Below, piece by piece: positions 1-11,291 of a stretch of 64,000 bases of DNA; the stretch's first letter is position 1, and each line of letters begins with the position of its first letter. The notes beneath the pieces were generated by a model. That model saw nothing but the letters and a program-made list of their open reading frames with translations, made no database searches and was not told where the DNA came from. Source of the DNA: Yamagishiella unicocca (Eukaryota > Chlorophyta > Chlorophyceae > Chlamydomonadales > Volvocaceae); NCBI GenBank assembly GCA_003116995.1, contig BDSL01000104.1:310001-374000 (forward strand), in the 5' to 3' direction. Position numbers and translations under genes: made by a program.

Positions 1-3000
1 GACTTGTTGACCTGCAGCAGCGGTTGGAGGTGACGCAGGCGCAACTCATGGCCACTCCGGACGAACCAGCTGCCACTGCTGCCCGTCAGGCGGCGCCGGC
101 TAGCGAAGACAGCGAGAGGCGTCTGCTGCGAAGCGCCGCAGAGATTGCGAGCGCCACACCGGAGTCGTCCTCAAAGGGCGGTGCATCGACGCCACGTGCG
201 GGCGGTGCTAGCAGTGGTCAGGCGCACCAACAGCTCGAGCTACGCCGCAGGAGCCGTGGCGATGGGAATGCCGCATCACCTTCCACTGAGCCGCTTAGTA
301 AGATTCAGGCCGGGGCTATGTAACCTGCCAAGTAAAATCGCATCGCTACTTCTGCAATGTCTCCGGCCTTGTGCCCATGTCTCCTTTTACTACGCGCCCT
401 GTGGTGTTTATACTGATGACCTAGTCCGTCTTATATCGTTGTTTCGCCCTGCCCCATTGTGCCACGATCGGCCAGGTCCCAACCTGCAGCTGGCGGGCGC
501 CGTGGTCGAGGCGCATGCGCAACTGTCCGACCTGCGCCGCCGCCATGATGACGCGGAGGAGCTAATTGCCCTCATGGGCCAGCAGCTGGCTCAGCAGCGA
601 AGCCGGTGTGCGGGCCTGGAGAAGGAGCTGCAAGGCAGGGAGGACGAGCTGGTGGCTGCGCGGTGCGTGCGTGAGGAGGCGCTCCGTCAGCTGGAGGACG
701 TGCAGCTAGCGCGGCAGCGTGAGACGGTTGCGTCGGCGGTCCTTGATGTCGGAAGGCCCAACCCTTGGCTCCAGCAATCGGCAACGGTGTCCATGTCGGG
801 CGTCTTTTCATCGGCGGCTTGGTCTCCTGGCTCGTCGCTGCGCGTTGAGCGGAGCAGCATGGTCCTCATGCAGAGCCCCTCGCGGTCCATGCTGCGTGCC
901 TCCCTCCCTGGCGGCGCTGGGGACGATGGGAGGCTGTCACCGCGGGCTGCTCTGGGCCGCTCCAGGGGAACCTTCGGGGCCATCGCAGAGGACTGCGCCA
1001 ACTACAGTCAGGGCGGACGCTTCACCGCAACGCCCTTCAGCCTGTGGGTGGAGCCGGGGACAGCGGGACCAGGGGCAGGCACCCTGGCTAGCCCGCTAGA
1101 TGGCTTGTCAACGATGGGGCCAACGCCGGCGCCGTACTATGACCGGGCTGGTCCAGGCACTGCCAGCTACCTTCGCAGCAGGGCCGCGCGGTCGCCAGAA
1201 GCTTCCATCTCCTTGTGCACACGCAGAGGGTCCGCCGCTGGCCGCCGCGGCACCAGCGCTTTCGACTCGCCGCAACCCCTTCGCTTCGCTCCTCTGCCGG
1301 AGCCGGCCCGCGGCTCCCAGGGGCTGCGCGCGTCCTTTGCCTCTGCCGCCGCCCTTGGAGGCGGCGCTGGCTTGGCGCCTCCTGCGGCGTTAGGTGGAAC
1401 GGGGCGCGATGGTGCCGGCGGTATGCAACTGACGGTGCAGCTGCTGGAGCTGCGCTACGCAGTTCAGCAGGTTGAGCAGGCGGCTGGAGAGTTGAGCGCT
1501 GTGCTGCTGGAGCGGGGCCAGTCGGCAGGTGGGCGGATGGGTGGCGGCGTTGAGGACGAAACATGTGCCTTGTCAGCCAACTTCGTATGGGAAACGGGCG
1601 GTGCCAGCTGCGGGCGTCTTGCATTCTCGCCTGCCGTGGATGAATGGCAGGGAGGTCTTAATCTCCGCCCAAACCTTTCTTAACTTTACCCAATTATTTG
1701 TCGCGCAAAATTCACCAGGCACGGACGCCATTTCACGCAATGCCTCATTTACGACACCGACAAAGCCCAGTACCAGCTCTGGTGGTGGTGCCGCTAGCCT
1801 CGCGACTGTTAGCCGCCGTCCGCTGGCTGGGCTGCCAGGCGACGCCGCCGCAGAGGCGGCCGCTGAGGCGGCCCTCCAGGAGCGCGCTTGGCTGGCGGAC
1901 AGTTTGGCGACCCTCACTTCTCGTGCGGGGGCGGTGGCGGCGCAGCTATCTACCTGTCTGGACGCAGCGGTGGCGTCTCGGGGCACGCAGGCGCAGGAAC
2001 AGGTGAGGGGAATTGAGTGGCGGCAACAGTTCGGGTTTGGTGCGGGGCGAAATGGGTGGGATGAATCATTTGTAATGAAGTGTGGGTGCGGATTTGGGTC
2101 GCCGGCTGCATAAACTCCACGGTTGTCAGCGTAAGTAGGTGTGCTTGCAGCGTATTGAATTCGGCGGGCGTAACCTTAACTTGAACATTCGCTTCCCCAA
2201 CGTGTCCGCCTACGTTGGCATCTGCCGCTGGCCAGGGCGCCCCGACGCCACTAGCAGTGCGTTTGCTGGAGTCCGAGCTTGCAGTGATGCGGCGCCAATG
2301 GGAGGAGGCGCAGCGGCAGGCGGAGCAAGCTCTCGAGCAGCACCAGACGAAGGTGCGCATTATACGTGGGCGTATACACATCTATCCGGCACACCTCACA
2401 CGACCCATCCTATCTGTATCCACCCTCCTTTCTGAATTATGCCCCATTGTACACTCCCGTCTTCAGCACGTCGAGGAGCGCGCCGCTCTGGTTGCCCAAG
2501 TCTCTGAGTTCCGGCAGCTCGTTGAGGAGTACCGGGAGCGGCTGCTGTCGATGGAACGGGCCGTACAGTCGGAGCGGACGGAACGGCGGGATCGGGATGA
2601 AGAGGCGCGGGTAAGAACAAGCACGTGGGGAAGCTGTGGAGTCTTGGATGGGATAGGTCTTGGCACAACTTGCTGGGACGTCCTCCACCCCCGCCCATTC
2701 GCCTACTGACCCCAAGCCGCATGTGTACCCTACCGGTCGCGCCCCTCACAGCTTCACACCGAGTCATTGCAGCGCGTCTCCCAACAGATGGCGGCCAAGT
2801 GCGCAGACCACGAGAGCACCATCGCCCGGCTGCAGCGCCAGCTAGGGCAGGGCGCCCCGGGGTCACCTTCCGCAACGGACGCTGCGCCAGGCGCTATGGC
2901 TGGCGGCGGACGGCGTGTGGAGGCGGCTGAGCGGATGGGGCCGCGACAGACGTATCGGGACTACCGAGTCAGTAGCCCCTCAGAGGGGGAAACGCTTGCC

Positions 3001-4178
3001 TCAGCGGACGAAGGCACCAGCGCTCGTGGTACCGCTGGCGGCAACAGCGAAGGCAGCTGCGGCAGCTGCAACGCCGAAGGAGCGGCGTCGCGCATGCGGG
3101 GCCAGGCCGCCAGGGCTGTGTACCGCGGGAGCGAGGGCGGTGCGACCTCCAATGTGACGGCGGCGGCGAAGGCTAGCGGGCAGCGTACTTGCAGTCCCGC
3201 CCCCAGCTCCAGCCTCCAGACCTTCGTAGTGCCGCACACGTCGCCCATGGTGTCGGGTACGCCTACTAGCGCTGATACCTCGGGCCAATGCCTTGACCAC
3301 CAACGCAACGTGGCGTCATCGTCGGCAGCAGCGGCGCCAGGGGCACGCGGTAGCGATGGCGGCGGCAACTTCAGCGAGGACGAGGCGCGGCTGTGGGGGG
3401 AGTTGCTTCAGCTTTTGACGGCTGTGGACAGCACCCGCAGCTCCGCAAGCGACGGCTTGACGTCTTTGGCGCTGGTCCCAGCAGCCTCTGACGGCGGCGA
3501 CACCGCATCCGCCAGCGGCTCTGGGGCCTTGCAGCTACATCAACAGACCTCGGGCCGGGACCTGCAGCTGGCGGCGGTGACCGCGGCTTCGACAGCAAAC
3601 GGCCGCACCGCCATGCTTGCACGCGCGGTGGCGTACGTATCGCTCCTGGGAGCTGAGAACCGCAAGCTGGCGCGGTTCCTGCAGAACGTGTGGAGCCGGG
3701 GGGACAGCGGGGGCCTCTCGGCGCAGCTGGAGACCCTGCGCCGCGAGAACCTTGCGCTGGCATCCAAGTACACGGCGGCGCAGGTGCGATTGGGGGGCCA
3801 GGGAACAGGCTGTGGGTAGACGCGTCGCAATTTCGCAGTAGGCGCAGCAGGGCTGCGGCGGGGAAGGCACGCGTGTTGTCTCTACCAGCCCGTTTTTCTT
3901 TCCGCCGACCAGCACAATCCTTTACGCTCGCCGAGCGCTGAACTTGGTCCGGCTGTTTCTGCATACTGACCTCGCAGATGGCCCACAAGAAGAACTGTCT
4001 GGCGCTGAAGCGGTTGGGACACGAGAACCGGGAGCTGTACAGCCAGCTGCAGAAACAGTTCGGAGTGCGGATTGGCAACCTGGAGGTTGGTCTGGCTGCC
4101 CGCCCCAAAGAAGGGTTAGGGCTGGGGCCCTACGTGGAGGATGGTGAGCTGGCCGGCACCGACGCCGCCCAGCTGTAG
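1..4178 (+). CDS. Large coiled-coil protein, 3' part only (5' end outside window)
   Basis: Unrecognised protein. It is in frame from base 3. Exons inferred at 3-297, 476-1528, 1719-2002, 2236-2352, 2467-2610, 2752-3783 and 3978-4178, all with GT-AG borders and consistent phase, give about 1041 residues. Heptad-like, Gln/Glu/Arg-rich helices occur at the window start (LQQRLEVTQAQL), after 478 (EELIALMGQQLAQQRSRC), around 2240-2610 and at 3640-4080 (HKKNCLALKRLGHENRELY). They are separated by Ser/Gly/Ala-rich linkers that look disordered. I see no catalytic motif, membrane segment or named domain. A structural, cytoskeletal or centrosomal role would fit the architecture but is only inference. 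It converges on MCM8, with 3' ends about 0.6 kb apart. Confidence 0.7.
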
Positions 4179-4215
4179 GGTCTTCCAGCAGATGGGTTTG
4201 TGCCACGTTGGTTTT

Positions 4216-4220
4216 TGTAA
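4216..4220 (+). terminator. TGTAA polyadenylation signal, coiled-coil gene
   Basis: TGTAA lies 38 bases after the stop codon. This is the usual poly(A) signal of volvocine algae. Confidence 0.55.
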
Positions 4221-4617
4221 TTGGTTTGGACCCTTTTGACTGCTGACGCTGGCTGCCACTTATCTGCTACATAAATTAGATACACCTGAGAGCACGTTCG
4301 GTGGGTTGCTGTTTGCAAATATCATAAGCACGCATTGCCATGATACACTCATTCCTTCATGGCATGCGTCAGTATGCGCCGATGCGCCTTTACTTGGTTT
4401 TTCATGCTATGCCGAAAGCGGCAATGTGCCGCCACGAATAATGGTGCGCGTGCGGGGAGCTGATCTGGTTCCGGGAGGGGACGGCAGGTTCGTAAAGCGA
4501 GGAATGAAACACATCTGAGGGCAGCTGCCGTTTGCCCTTCCATACACTTCGCTGGGTTGTGTTGTATTGCGCCTACATGTATTGAAACTATAGCTGTGGT
4601 GCCAAATTTGGGATACG

Positions 4618-4622
4618 TTACA
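4618..4622 (-). terminator. TGTAA polyadenylation signal, MCM8
   Basis: TTACA on the + strand reads TGTAA on the gene strand, about 150 bases after the MCM8 stop. The two convergent genes therefore have separate signals about 400 bases apart. Confidence 0.5.
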
Positions 4623-4769
4623 GCGACGGCCATACTGTCAGGATTGTAAGGATCAGGCATGACCTCAGGTTAAATCGCCACAGGACTGCCCGCGCCCAGA
4701 ACCGTTCCATGCGGCTTGCACTGTTCGATCACTGCCAGTCCGGCCAGGCCCCGATGGCACGCATAAGGG

Positions 4770-7700
4770 CTAGAAGCAGACACTACCGTTGTTCTGGTTG
4801 GATGCGGCGGGCAGCGTGACACCCTCCACCTTGTACTGTCCGGCGCCTCGTTTCAGAAGCTGGCCTGCGGTGTTTGGAGTCCCGGGCGCGCAGGTGGGGT
4901 GGAATGAAAGAACCCGCCAGCAGGGTGCTCGTCACTGTAGGCCCACCTAGCAGCATCGCTCCGCTGCCTCCCCGCCTACACATGCGCCCGTCCCACGCAC
5001 CCACCCGACTCGTTGAGCTGGTCCACGAAGGCGCCCACGTCCCGCACCGCCAGCGCCAGCTCGTTCGCCAGCGAGGTGAGCTCGGCGGTGGAGAACACAG
5101 CGCGCCCCTCCCGCTCAGCCAGCCGCCGCAAGGAGGACATGAAGCGGCCAGCCTCCCCGCTTCGGCTGCCAGCCCGGCCGCCGGCCTGGGGGACCAAAAG
5201 GGTGCGGACGGGATACGCGATCAGCGAGGTAGAGACGAGTGGCGCCACGTGGTGTGGACTGCAGTCCCGCATCTTTCCCCGAATAAAAAAACGCCTAGCT
5301 CACGCAGCCCCATTCGCCGCTCCCGCCTCACCTGCCGGTAGTCCGTACATCCCGCCCCCAGGTCGCCGCCGAATCTGTCGTACAGCGCCTCCCGCACCAG
5401 CTCCACCACATCCTCCGCGTCCCCCCGCTCCACCACCTCGCGCAGCTCCACCCGGGCACGGGCCTCAGCCAGCCGCACCAGGCTCTCCAGCTGGCGGGCC
5501 TGTACATTGCCGGGGCAAGGGGCGGGGAGTGGTCCGGGCCACGCGGGGGCCCCTTAGGGTTGTTCGGATGTCGGTTTCCAACCAGGCCGCACGCGCACTG
5601 CTCGTCCGGTTCCATCCACGTGCTGGCCCTCGGGCCCTCAACACCCTTCCGCCTACCGTGACGGGGTTCTTGGTTCCGGGGGCGGCCTGGGAGCGCATTT
5701 GGAGGTAGAAGGCCTGGCGGGGGCCGGGAGGAGGGGGGCCAGCGGAGGGCGGAGGGGGGGGACAGGGAGTAGTACCGCAGGCGGGACAGACACACGGCGG
5801 GAGGAGGGAGTGGGGGGCCCGCCCGGGGCAAGGCGGGTAACGAAGAAACGAGGGTCGGGTAGGGACGAAGCGGCGTGAGCTGCGCAAGGTTGCTGCCCAG
5901 AGCGTAGGCTAATATTCGAGAGGGTATGGAAAGTGGGGTGCGGCGCCTGGTGCGATGACACGAAGGGATTTGGGGGGAAGGGGGGAGGAAGGGCCTCCGG
6001 GGAGTGGCGCTGCTGTCCTGCAGGGAAGGAGAGGAGCGGACCCCCACTGATGACCCCGCCTCCCAGCCCGCCCCTTGTCCCGGCCCACCTGGATGACCTG
6101 CTTCGCCTCCTCGGACAGCCGAGGATGACAATAGGTCCGGGCGTACGACACGTACTTCTTCAGCAGCGGCACGGGAAGCTGCGCGTTGTCATCCGCACTC
6201 GCTAGCTTGAGCCGCTGCGACAGAGTCGGGCGCCCCCCGGCCCCGCCCCCGCCACCACCTCCTTGAGTGGACTGGCTGGTGGCGCCGCTGGTGAGCAGCC
6301 GGGTGGCGGGACCGACGCCGCCGCTGGGCCCGCTGGCGGTGGTGCCGTACTCAATGAGGCGCTGGCGAGCTGCATGGGCTCGGTCCGCCAGGCCTGGGGA
6401 CCAACCGGAGGAGATGGGGCCGCGCAGGGAAGGCAAACGGAGTTCACCCGGGGGTAGAGGAAGGAAGGAAGCAAGGGGAGGGGAGAGAGGGTATTTGGGC
6501 CCGTTCCGCGCGCACCCTGGAAAAGCACTAATGTCATAGCGCCGTACGATGCCGTCCATACCCGAGTGCAGCGCCATGACGTGCTCGCTGAGTGCCTGGT
6601 CCAGCCGCTCGTCGGGTCGGTCCAGCAGCACGAAGATGAGGTCGAAGCGGCTGAGCATGGCGGGGCTCATGCCGCGGAGGTTCTCGGCCAGGCTGCGGGC
6701 CCGGTTGTAGTGGCCGCCCGCGGGGTTGGCTGCAGCCAGGATGGAGGCACGGGCGGGCAGGTTGGCGACCAAACCCGCCTTGGCCACACTGACCTGCGGA
6801 CAGGGGGCCGGGGGCCGGCGTTCGAGGACTCACTGCCAACTTTGTCAACCTAGTCAGCTTGCTAGTATGCTAGTAAAATAGCTAGCTAGGCGGAGGCCCA
6901 AGAGGCCCAGGAGGGACGGGCGTCGCCAAGCGGCTATGGACCCCTTGCACCTCCGCCCCTGCCAAACTTACTTCCTGCTGCTCCATGACCTCCAGAAGCG
7001 CCTGCAGGGTGAGGGGTGGTGCGGAGCGGTAAGGGGTCTCACTCGCCGGCTCTCCTCAGCACCACAATGAGGGGGATTTGGCCTCTCAGCCTCCACACGG
7101 CATCAATAACCACCACGTACGGCTTTCCCGCCATGCCCGGCCCCATGCCCCCCCCAAAAGCCATTGCGCGCTTCCCACCCTTCACGCTCCCCCCTCTCCT
7201 CCCCCTCCCTGGAGCCGCGCCTGGTGCTCCGCCGTCATCTTGTCGAACTCGTCCACGCAGCACAGCCCGCAGTCGCTGAGCACCACCGCACCCGCCTCGA
7301 GCACCGAGTCGCCAGTCACCGCATCCCGCACCACGCTGACCGTCAGGCCGGCGGAGGTGGAGGTGTTGCCGCACACGTAGAGCCCCCGGGGGGCGGCGGC
7401 GGCGGCCGCCTGGGGCCGGGGCACGAGAAGGCGGAGGTCAGGGACGGCTGCGTGTGCGGAGTTGTGTCCTTTACCTCCATCCCCTGAACCCCAAGGTGCC
7501 CTCTCTCATCCTTCTTTGTACCACCACCGACTCCAGAGCTCCAACACCAGCCCTTCCCCCCCTCGACTCCACCCTCTCGCACCTGCAGCAGCTGGCTCTT
7601 GCCCAGCCCCGGGTCCCCCACCACCAACATGTGGATGTCCCCGCGCACGGGCACGCGACCGTCGCCAGCACCCCTGTCGCCAGTTGCTCCGCGCCCTCCT

Positions 7701-8530
7701 GCTCCTGCTCCTGAAATGGTTTGGATGCATGTGATTAGGTGAGGACAGGACCGGGGGCACTGGGTTGACTACCTGACTGGCTGGCTGACTGGGCGGGGTG
7801 AGATGCAGGTAAGAGAGATGGGTCACGGGGAGTACACAGCTACGGCCAAGGTGACCTAAGATGCTAGCAAGGTGCACTGCAGCCCTTCCTGTATAGCCCC
7901 CCGTGCCTGTGTGTTTTCGCACGCCCCCCAGCAGCGCCAGCACGATGCCGCACTTGACCAGCTCGTGGCCGTAGATGGAGGGGCACAGCGCGTGCACCAG
8001 CTGACGCAGCTGGTCGCCGCCGTACGTCTGCACGGCCGGGGGGTTGGTAACGGCAACGACAGGGCGGGCGAGTGGAGCTGAGCGGAACCCAGGTGGCGGC
8101 GGCAAGGGGTGGTGTTGGTCGCTCCTGCGGGCCCCTGCAAGCCCCTCCGCTCTGTTTATTGGATGCACGCTACGTACGTCTTACGAGTATTGTCGACCAC
8201 CACCACCACACGTGTTTCTTCTCTGATGTCAGGTAAGGCACAAGCACCGTTCTCGGGAGGCCTTTCCTGGGCCGCAAGTTGCGTCTTCCATCCCCTCCTC
8301 CCCTCCGCCCTCCTTCCGTCCCTCCTCCCCCCCCTCATCCCCATGTCCCGACCTCCCTGTCCAGCGCACCCATCTCACCTCGCAGAACTTGACCACAAAG
8401 GCCAGGTCCTTGGCGATGAAGGACGGCAGCGACAAGGGGCCCGCCCCACCGGCGCCCCCTCCGAAACCAGCAGCGTCCCCCAGGGCTGGGGCCTGAGCCG
8501 TGGGGCGAAAGGGGGGTGCCAGGACCGTGT

Positions 8531-8563
<33 letters not shown>

Positions 8564-11129
8564 CAGCTGTTCATCTGGGTCTGAATTCGCATCTGTGAGG
8601 CCACGAGGGGGGCCCCGGGTGCAGTTCCCCACCGCCCCGCCGCCCGCCAGCCTCGAAGCAAGCAGCTCCTGGCGGCCGCTCCTCCTGAACCCTAAAACCC
8701 CGGCAGCACCCCGTCTGACCTGCATTCCCGAGCACTGGAGCTGCTGTCGGGGGCAGCTGAGCGACACCGCCTCCAAGTACATCAAGAACAAGCTGCTGCC
8801 GCTTCGACCGCCACCGCCGCCACCGCCGCCACGGCCGCCGCCGTGACCGCCGCCACCCGGGCCGCCACCCCCACCCCCGCTCGCCCCGCCGGTGGCGGCG
8901 AACTTCCCTGTTGGGCCGCGGGGACGGAACGCCACACCGCAACGAAAAGAAGGCCAGAGCGGTCCGGGCATTGTGGTCCGGGCATCGTGATTAGGGTTTT
9001 GCGGGGCTCTGAGGGTGGTAGGAAGTGGGTCAGCGCACCGGCTCCACCGCACGGGGGTGACATCAAGGGTGCGCTGCCGCCCGCCAGACAGCTAGGACCC
9101 GTCCCCTCGCCGCCTCCTCGCAGCCGGCTCCGCTCCTAGCCGGCCCGCCGGCCAGTCGGCCGTCCTCATCAGCAGAACCGCGCCCTCCCGGCACTCCAAC
9201 CCCGCACCCCCGCCCTCTCCCCCTCCCCCTTACCCAGATCGTCCCCCGTGGCCATCACCTTGACCACCCCCACCACCGTCACCACGTCCCCCACCACCGC
9301 CGAGTGAACCAGGTCGCCCGACAGCTCCACCTCCACAGACCGGGGAACCTGGCCCTCGGCGGCCTTGTCTGCGCCCAGCAGCTCCTGGGAGGGGCCCGGG
9401 GAGGGGGGCTCGAAACACGCAGCGCAGGCAGGGACAGGCAACGAGATGCTGTTCGTAGGGGGCGGCGCGGTCAGAGGCCCTCCTGCGCGCTGCCCCGCCC
9501 GCACCTCCCGCCCATCCACAGGGTTTCTTCTGCCTTCAGTGCTGAGCACCGGGCTTCCTCTCGCCACCACCACCGGGGGTCTTCTCGCCGCCGCCGCCCG
9601 TACCTGCAGCCGGATCTTCTGCCAGTCCACGCAGCGGGCCGAGGAGCGGTGCGGCATGAAGGTGCGGCTGCGGCAGCCATCACCTGGGGGACTCGGGTGG
9701 CGGGCGGTTGCGCCGCAGGTTCCGAATTAAAAAGGTTCGGGCTTTTTGTTGCTGGGTCTGGTAGCTTTTGCCTAGCTTGGCATTTCTACGGCCCCTGCCT
9801 CCCCCGCCGCAGCTCCTAGTGGGTACCTTTAACCCCCATGTCACCTACGGTACGGTTTAACCCCCACCTCCACTACCCCCCCACCTGTGCACTTGGTGGG
9901 GGCGATGTACACGCCGTCCGTGAAGGCCATCCCCGTACGGCAGCCGCACTTGGCGCACACGAAGTCCATGTGGGTCACAAGCGGCCGCACGGGGGTCATC
10001 CGTACGACCGTACCGCGTAAGGTTACCAGCTTGCCTGTGGGCAGCGGGCAACGAAAAAGGGATATGGGTCCGCGGATATGGTTCCGTGGATTTGGGTCCG
10101 TGGATAGGGGTCCGCGGATATGGTTCCGTGGATTTGGGTCCGTGGATATGGGTCCGCGGATATGGTTCCGTGGATTTGGGTCCGTGGATATGGGTCCATG
10201 ATACGGGTCCGCGGATATGGGTCCGTGGATACGGGTCCAGCCACGCCCCACCCCGGTGCATTCGTCCAGCCATGCCCTGCTGTTTCATCTTGTCACATGG
10301 CTCACCGATGTAGCTGGACTTGAGCTGGCGGATGTGGGTCTGTGATGCTGGGTGATTGACCAGCCGGACAACGATGCGACCCGGAGGGGGCGGCTCGGAG
10401 GCGGCGGCGGCGGCTCCGCTGCCCCCGCATGGTGCGCTGTGCAGCATCCGGCCCTTACGGTGGAGGAAGGCGGCCTGGAAGCAGGCAGGCGGGCGGGCGG
10501 GCGGTGAGGGGGCGGGGTGGCGACCAGCGGCGGCGGCTTGAAGGTTCCAGTCGCGGGGCAGTGCCCACGCTGAGGAGCTGTCCATTTGATTGCACATACG
10601 GCATACCTTAGGAGACCCAACTCTCGGGAACCCAAAAAGGCCACCACCCAGGTCGCATTCGCAGCCAACCCTCAAACCCTCAAACCCTTATCCTACTGCT
10701 CCCCGCTCCCTCCTGGACAACCTCCTGGTCCTCCGCGCAGCATGCCGTAACGCCAGGGCAGTGTGCTCTCCGTCGGCCTCCTCCTTCAGGCCCACGTGGC
10801 TCCGGCCCCGCTGCACGAGCCCCCCTCCCTCTCACCTCGTGGGCTGCCACTGCAATGCAGCTCAGCGCCTCCACCGGCGAGCCCTCAATCGCGGCCGGAA
10901 GGTCTACAAGACCCGACTGGGATTCCAGGGAGCTGTAGTCCAACTCCAGCGCGTAGGCCCCGGTGCCGCAGGTCCGCAGGCCCTCCACGAAAGTGTGCCC
11001 TCCGCCCGATACGAAGTACGTCAGCAAGTCCTGAATGAGCAACGCGCGCCTGTCCCCACGGGAGTACTCTTGGGGCGGGAAGTAATCGGCCCAGGCCGCG
11101 GGCGCCGCGGCCGCGGCCGCGGCGGCCAT
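4770..11129 (-). CDS. MCM8: MCM8 DNA helicase
   Basis: Hexameric AAA+ helicase that acts with MCM9 in homologous-recombination repair. Seventeen exons join in phase to 911 residues: 10836-11129, 10306-10474, 9885-10034, 9604-9683, 9234-9384, 8720-8907, 8379-8492, 7856-8027, 7583-7710, 7221-7409, 6972-7001, 6529-6793, 6089-6393, 5657-5713, 5332-5499, 5005-5185 and 4770-4864. The zinc finger is Cx2C...Cx4C (CAKCG, then KCTGDGC, about residues 180-210). Walker A GDPGLGKS is at 471-478, Walker [10 protein letters not shown] at 533-540 and the arginine finger SRFD at 603-606. The segment [20 protein letters not shown] and the winged-helix tail ending in [11 protein letters not shown] match MCM8 rather than MCM2-7. 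The start used is the ATG before the poly-Ala run; an in-frame ATG at 11258 is the alternative. The least certain joint is exon 8/9. Exon 10 ends at a GC donor. A Gly-rich insert (about 284-315) is unusual for the family. Confidence 0.93.
8531..8566. repeat. (CAG)n microsatellite in MCM8 intron 6
   Basis: Ten uninterrupted CAG units are followed by TAG CAG. They lie between MCM8 exons 6 and 7, so they are intronic on the gene strand (CTG there). Confidence 0.95.
10061..10239. repeat. 14-bp minisatellite in MCM8 intron 2
   Basis: About twelve tandem copies of a 14-bp unit resembling TCCGTGGATATGGG, with variants TCCGCGGATATGGT and TCCGTGGATTTGGG recurring in a higher-order 42-bp pattern. The array fills most of the intron between MCM8 exons 2 and 3. 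Confidence 0.95.
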
Positions 11130-11291
11130 CGCGCAATTGCCCGGCCACAACAAGAGGAGGCTATACTGATTTGCCCTGCTTGGGACTTTGTTAGTGCTCT
11201 TAGGTGGCTGTAGTATGTGTAATGGGCTGCTTGAGTAATTGGCAGGCACGGGCTCCATCAGCCCTAACGCACATCGTTCGCGCCTTTCCGC
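11130..11291. promoter_or_regulatory. Short head-to-head intergenic region, MCM8 / F-box gene
   Basis: Only about 160 bases separate the chosen start codons of the divergent MCM8 (-) and F-box/LRR (+) genes. Both 5' UTRs and core promoters must therefore lie here or overlap the neighbouring gene. I see no clear TATA box. Confidence 0.35.

Noticed and set aside
145..475. Upstream start for the coiled-coil gene near base 145
   Set aside because: Bases 145-475 in that frame cross exon 1 in the wrong frame and an intron; the real frame enters from outside the window.
8109..8846. + strand gene with a poly-Ser tract
   Set aside because: The Ser run is the intronic (CAG)n of MCM8 read on the wrong strand.
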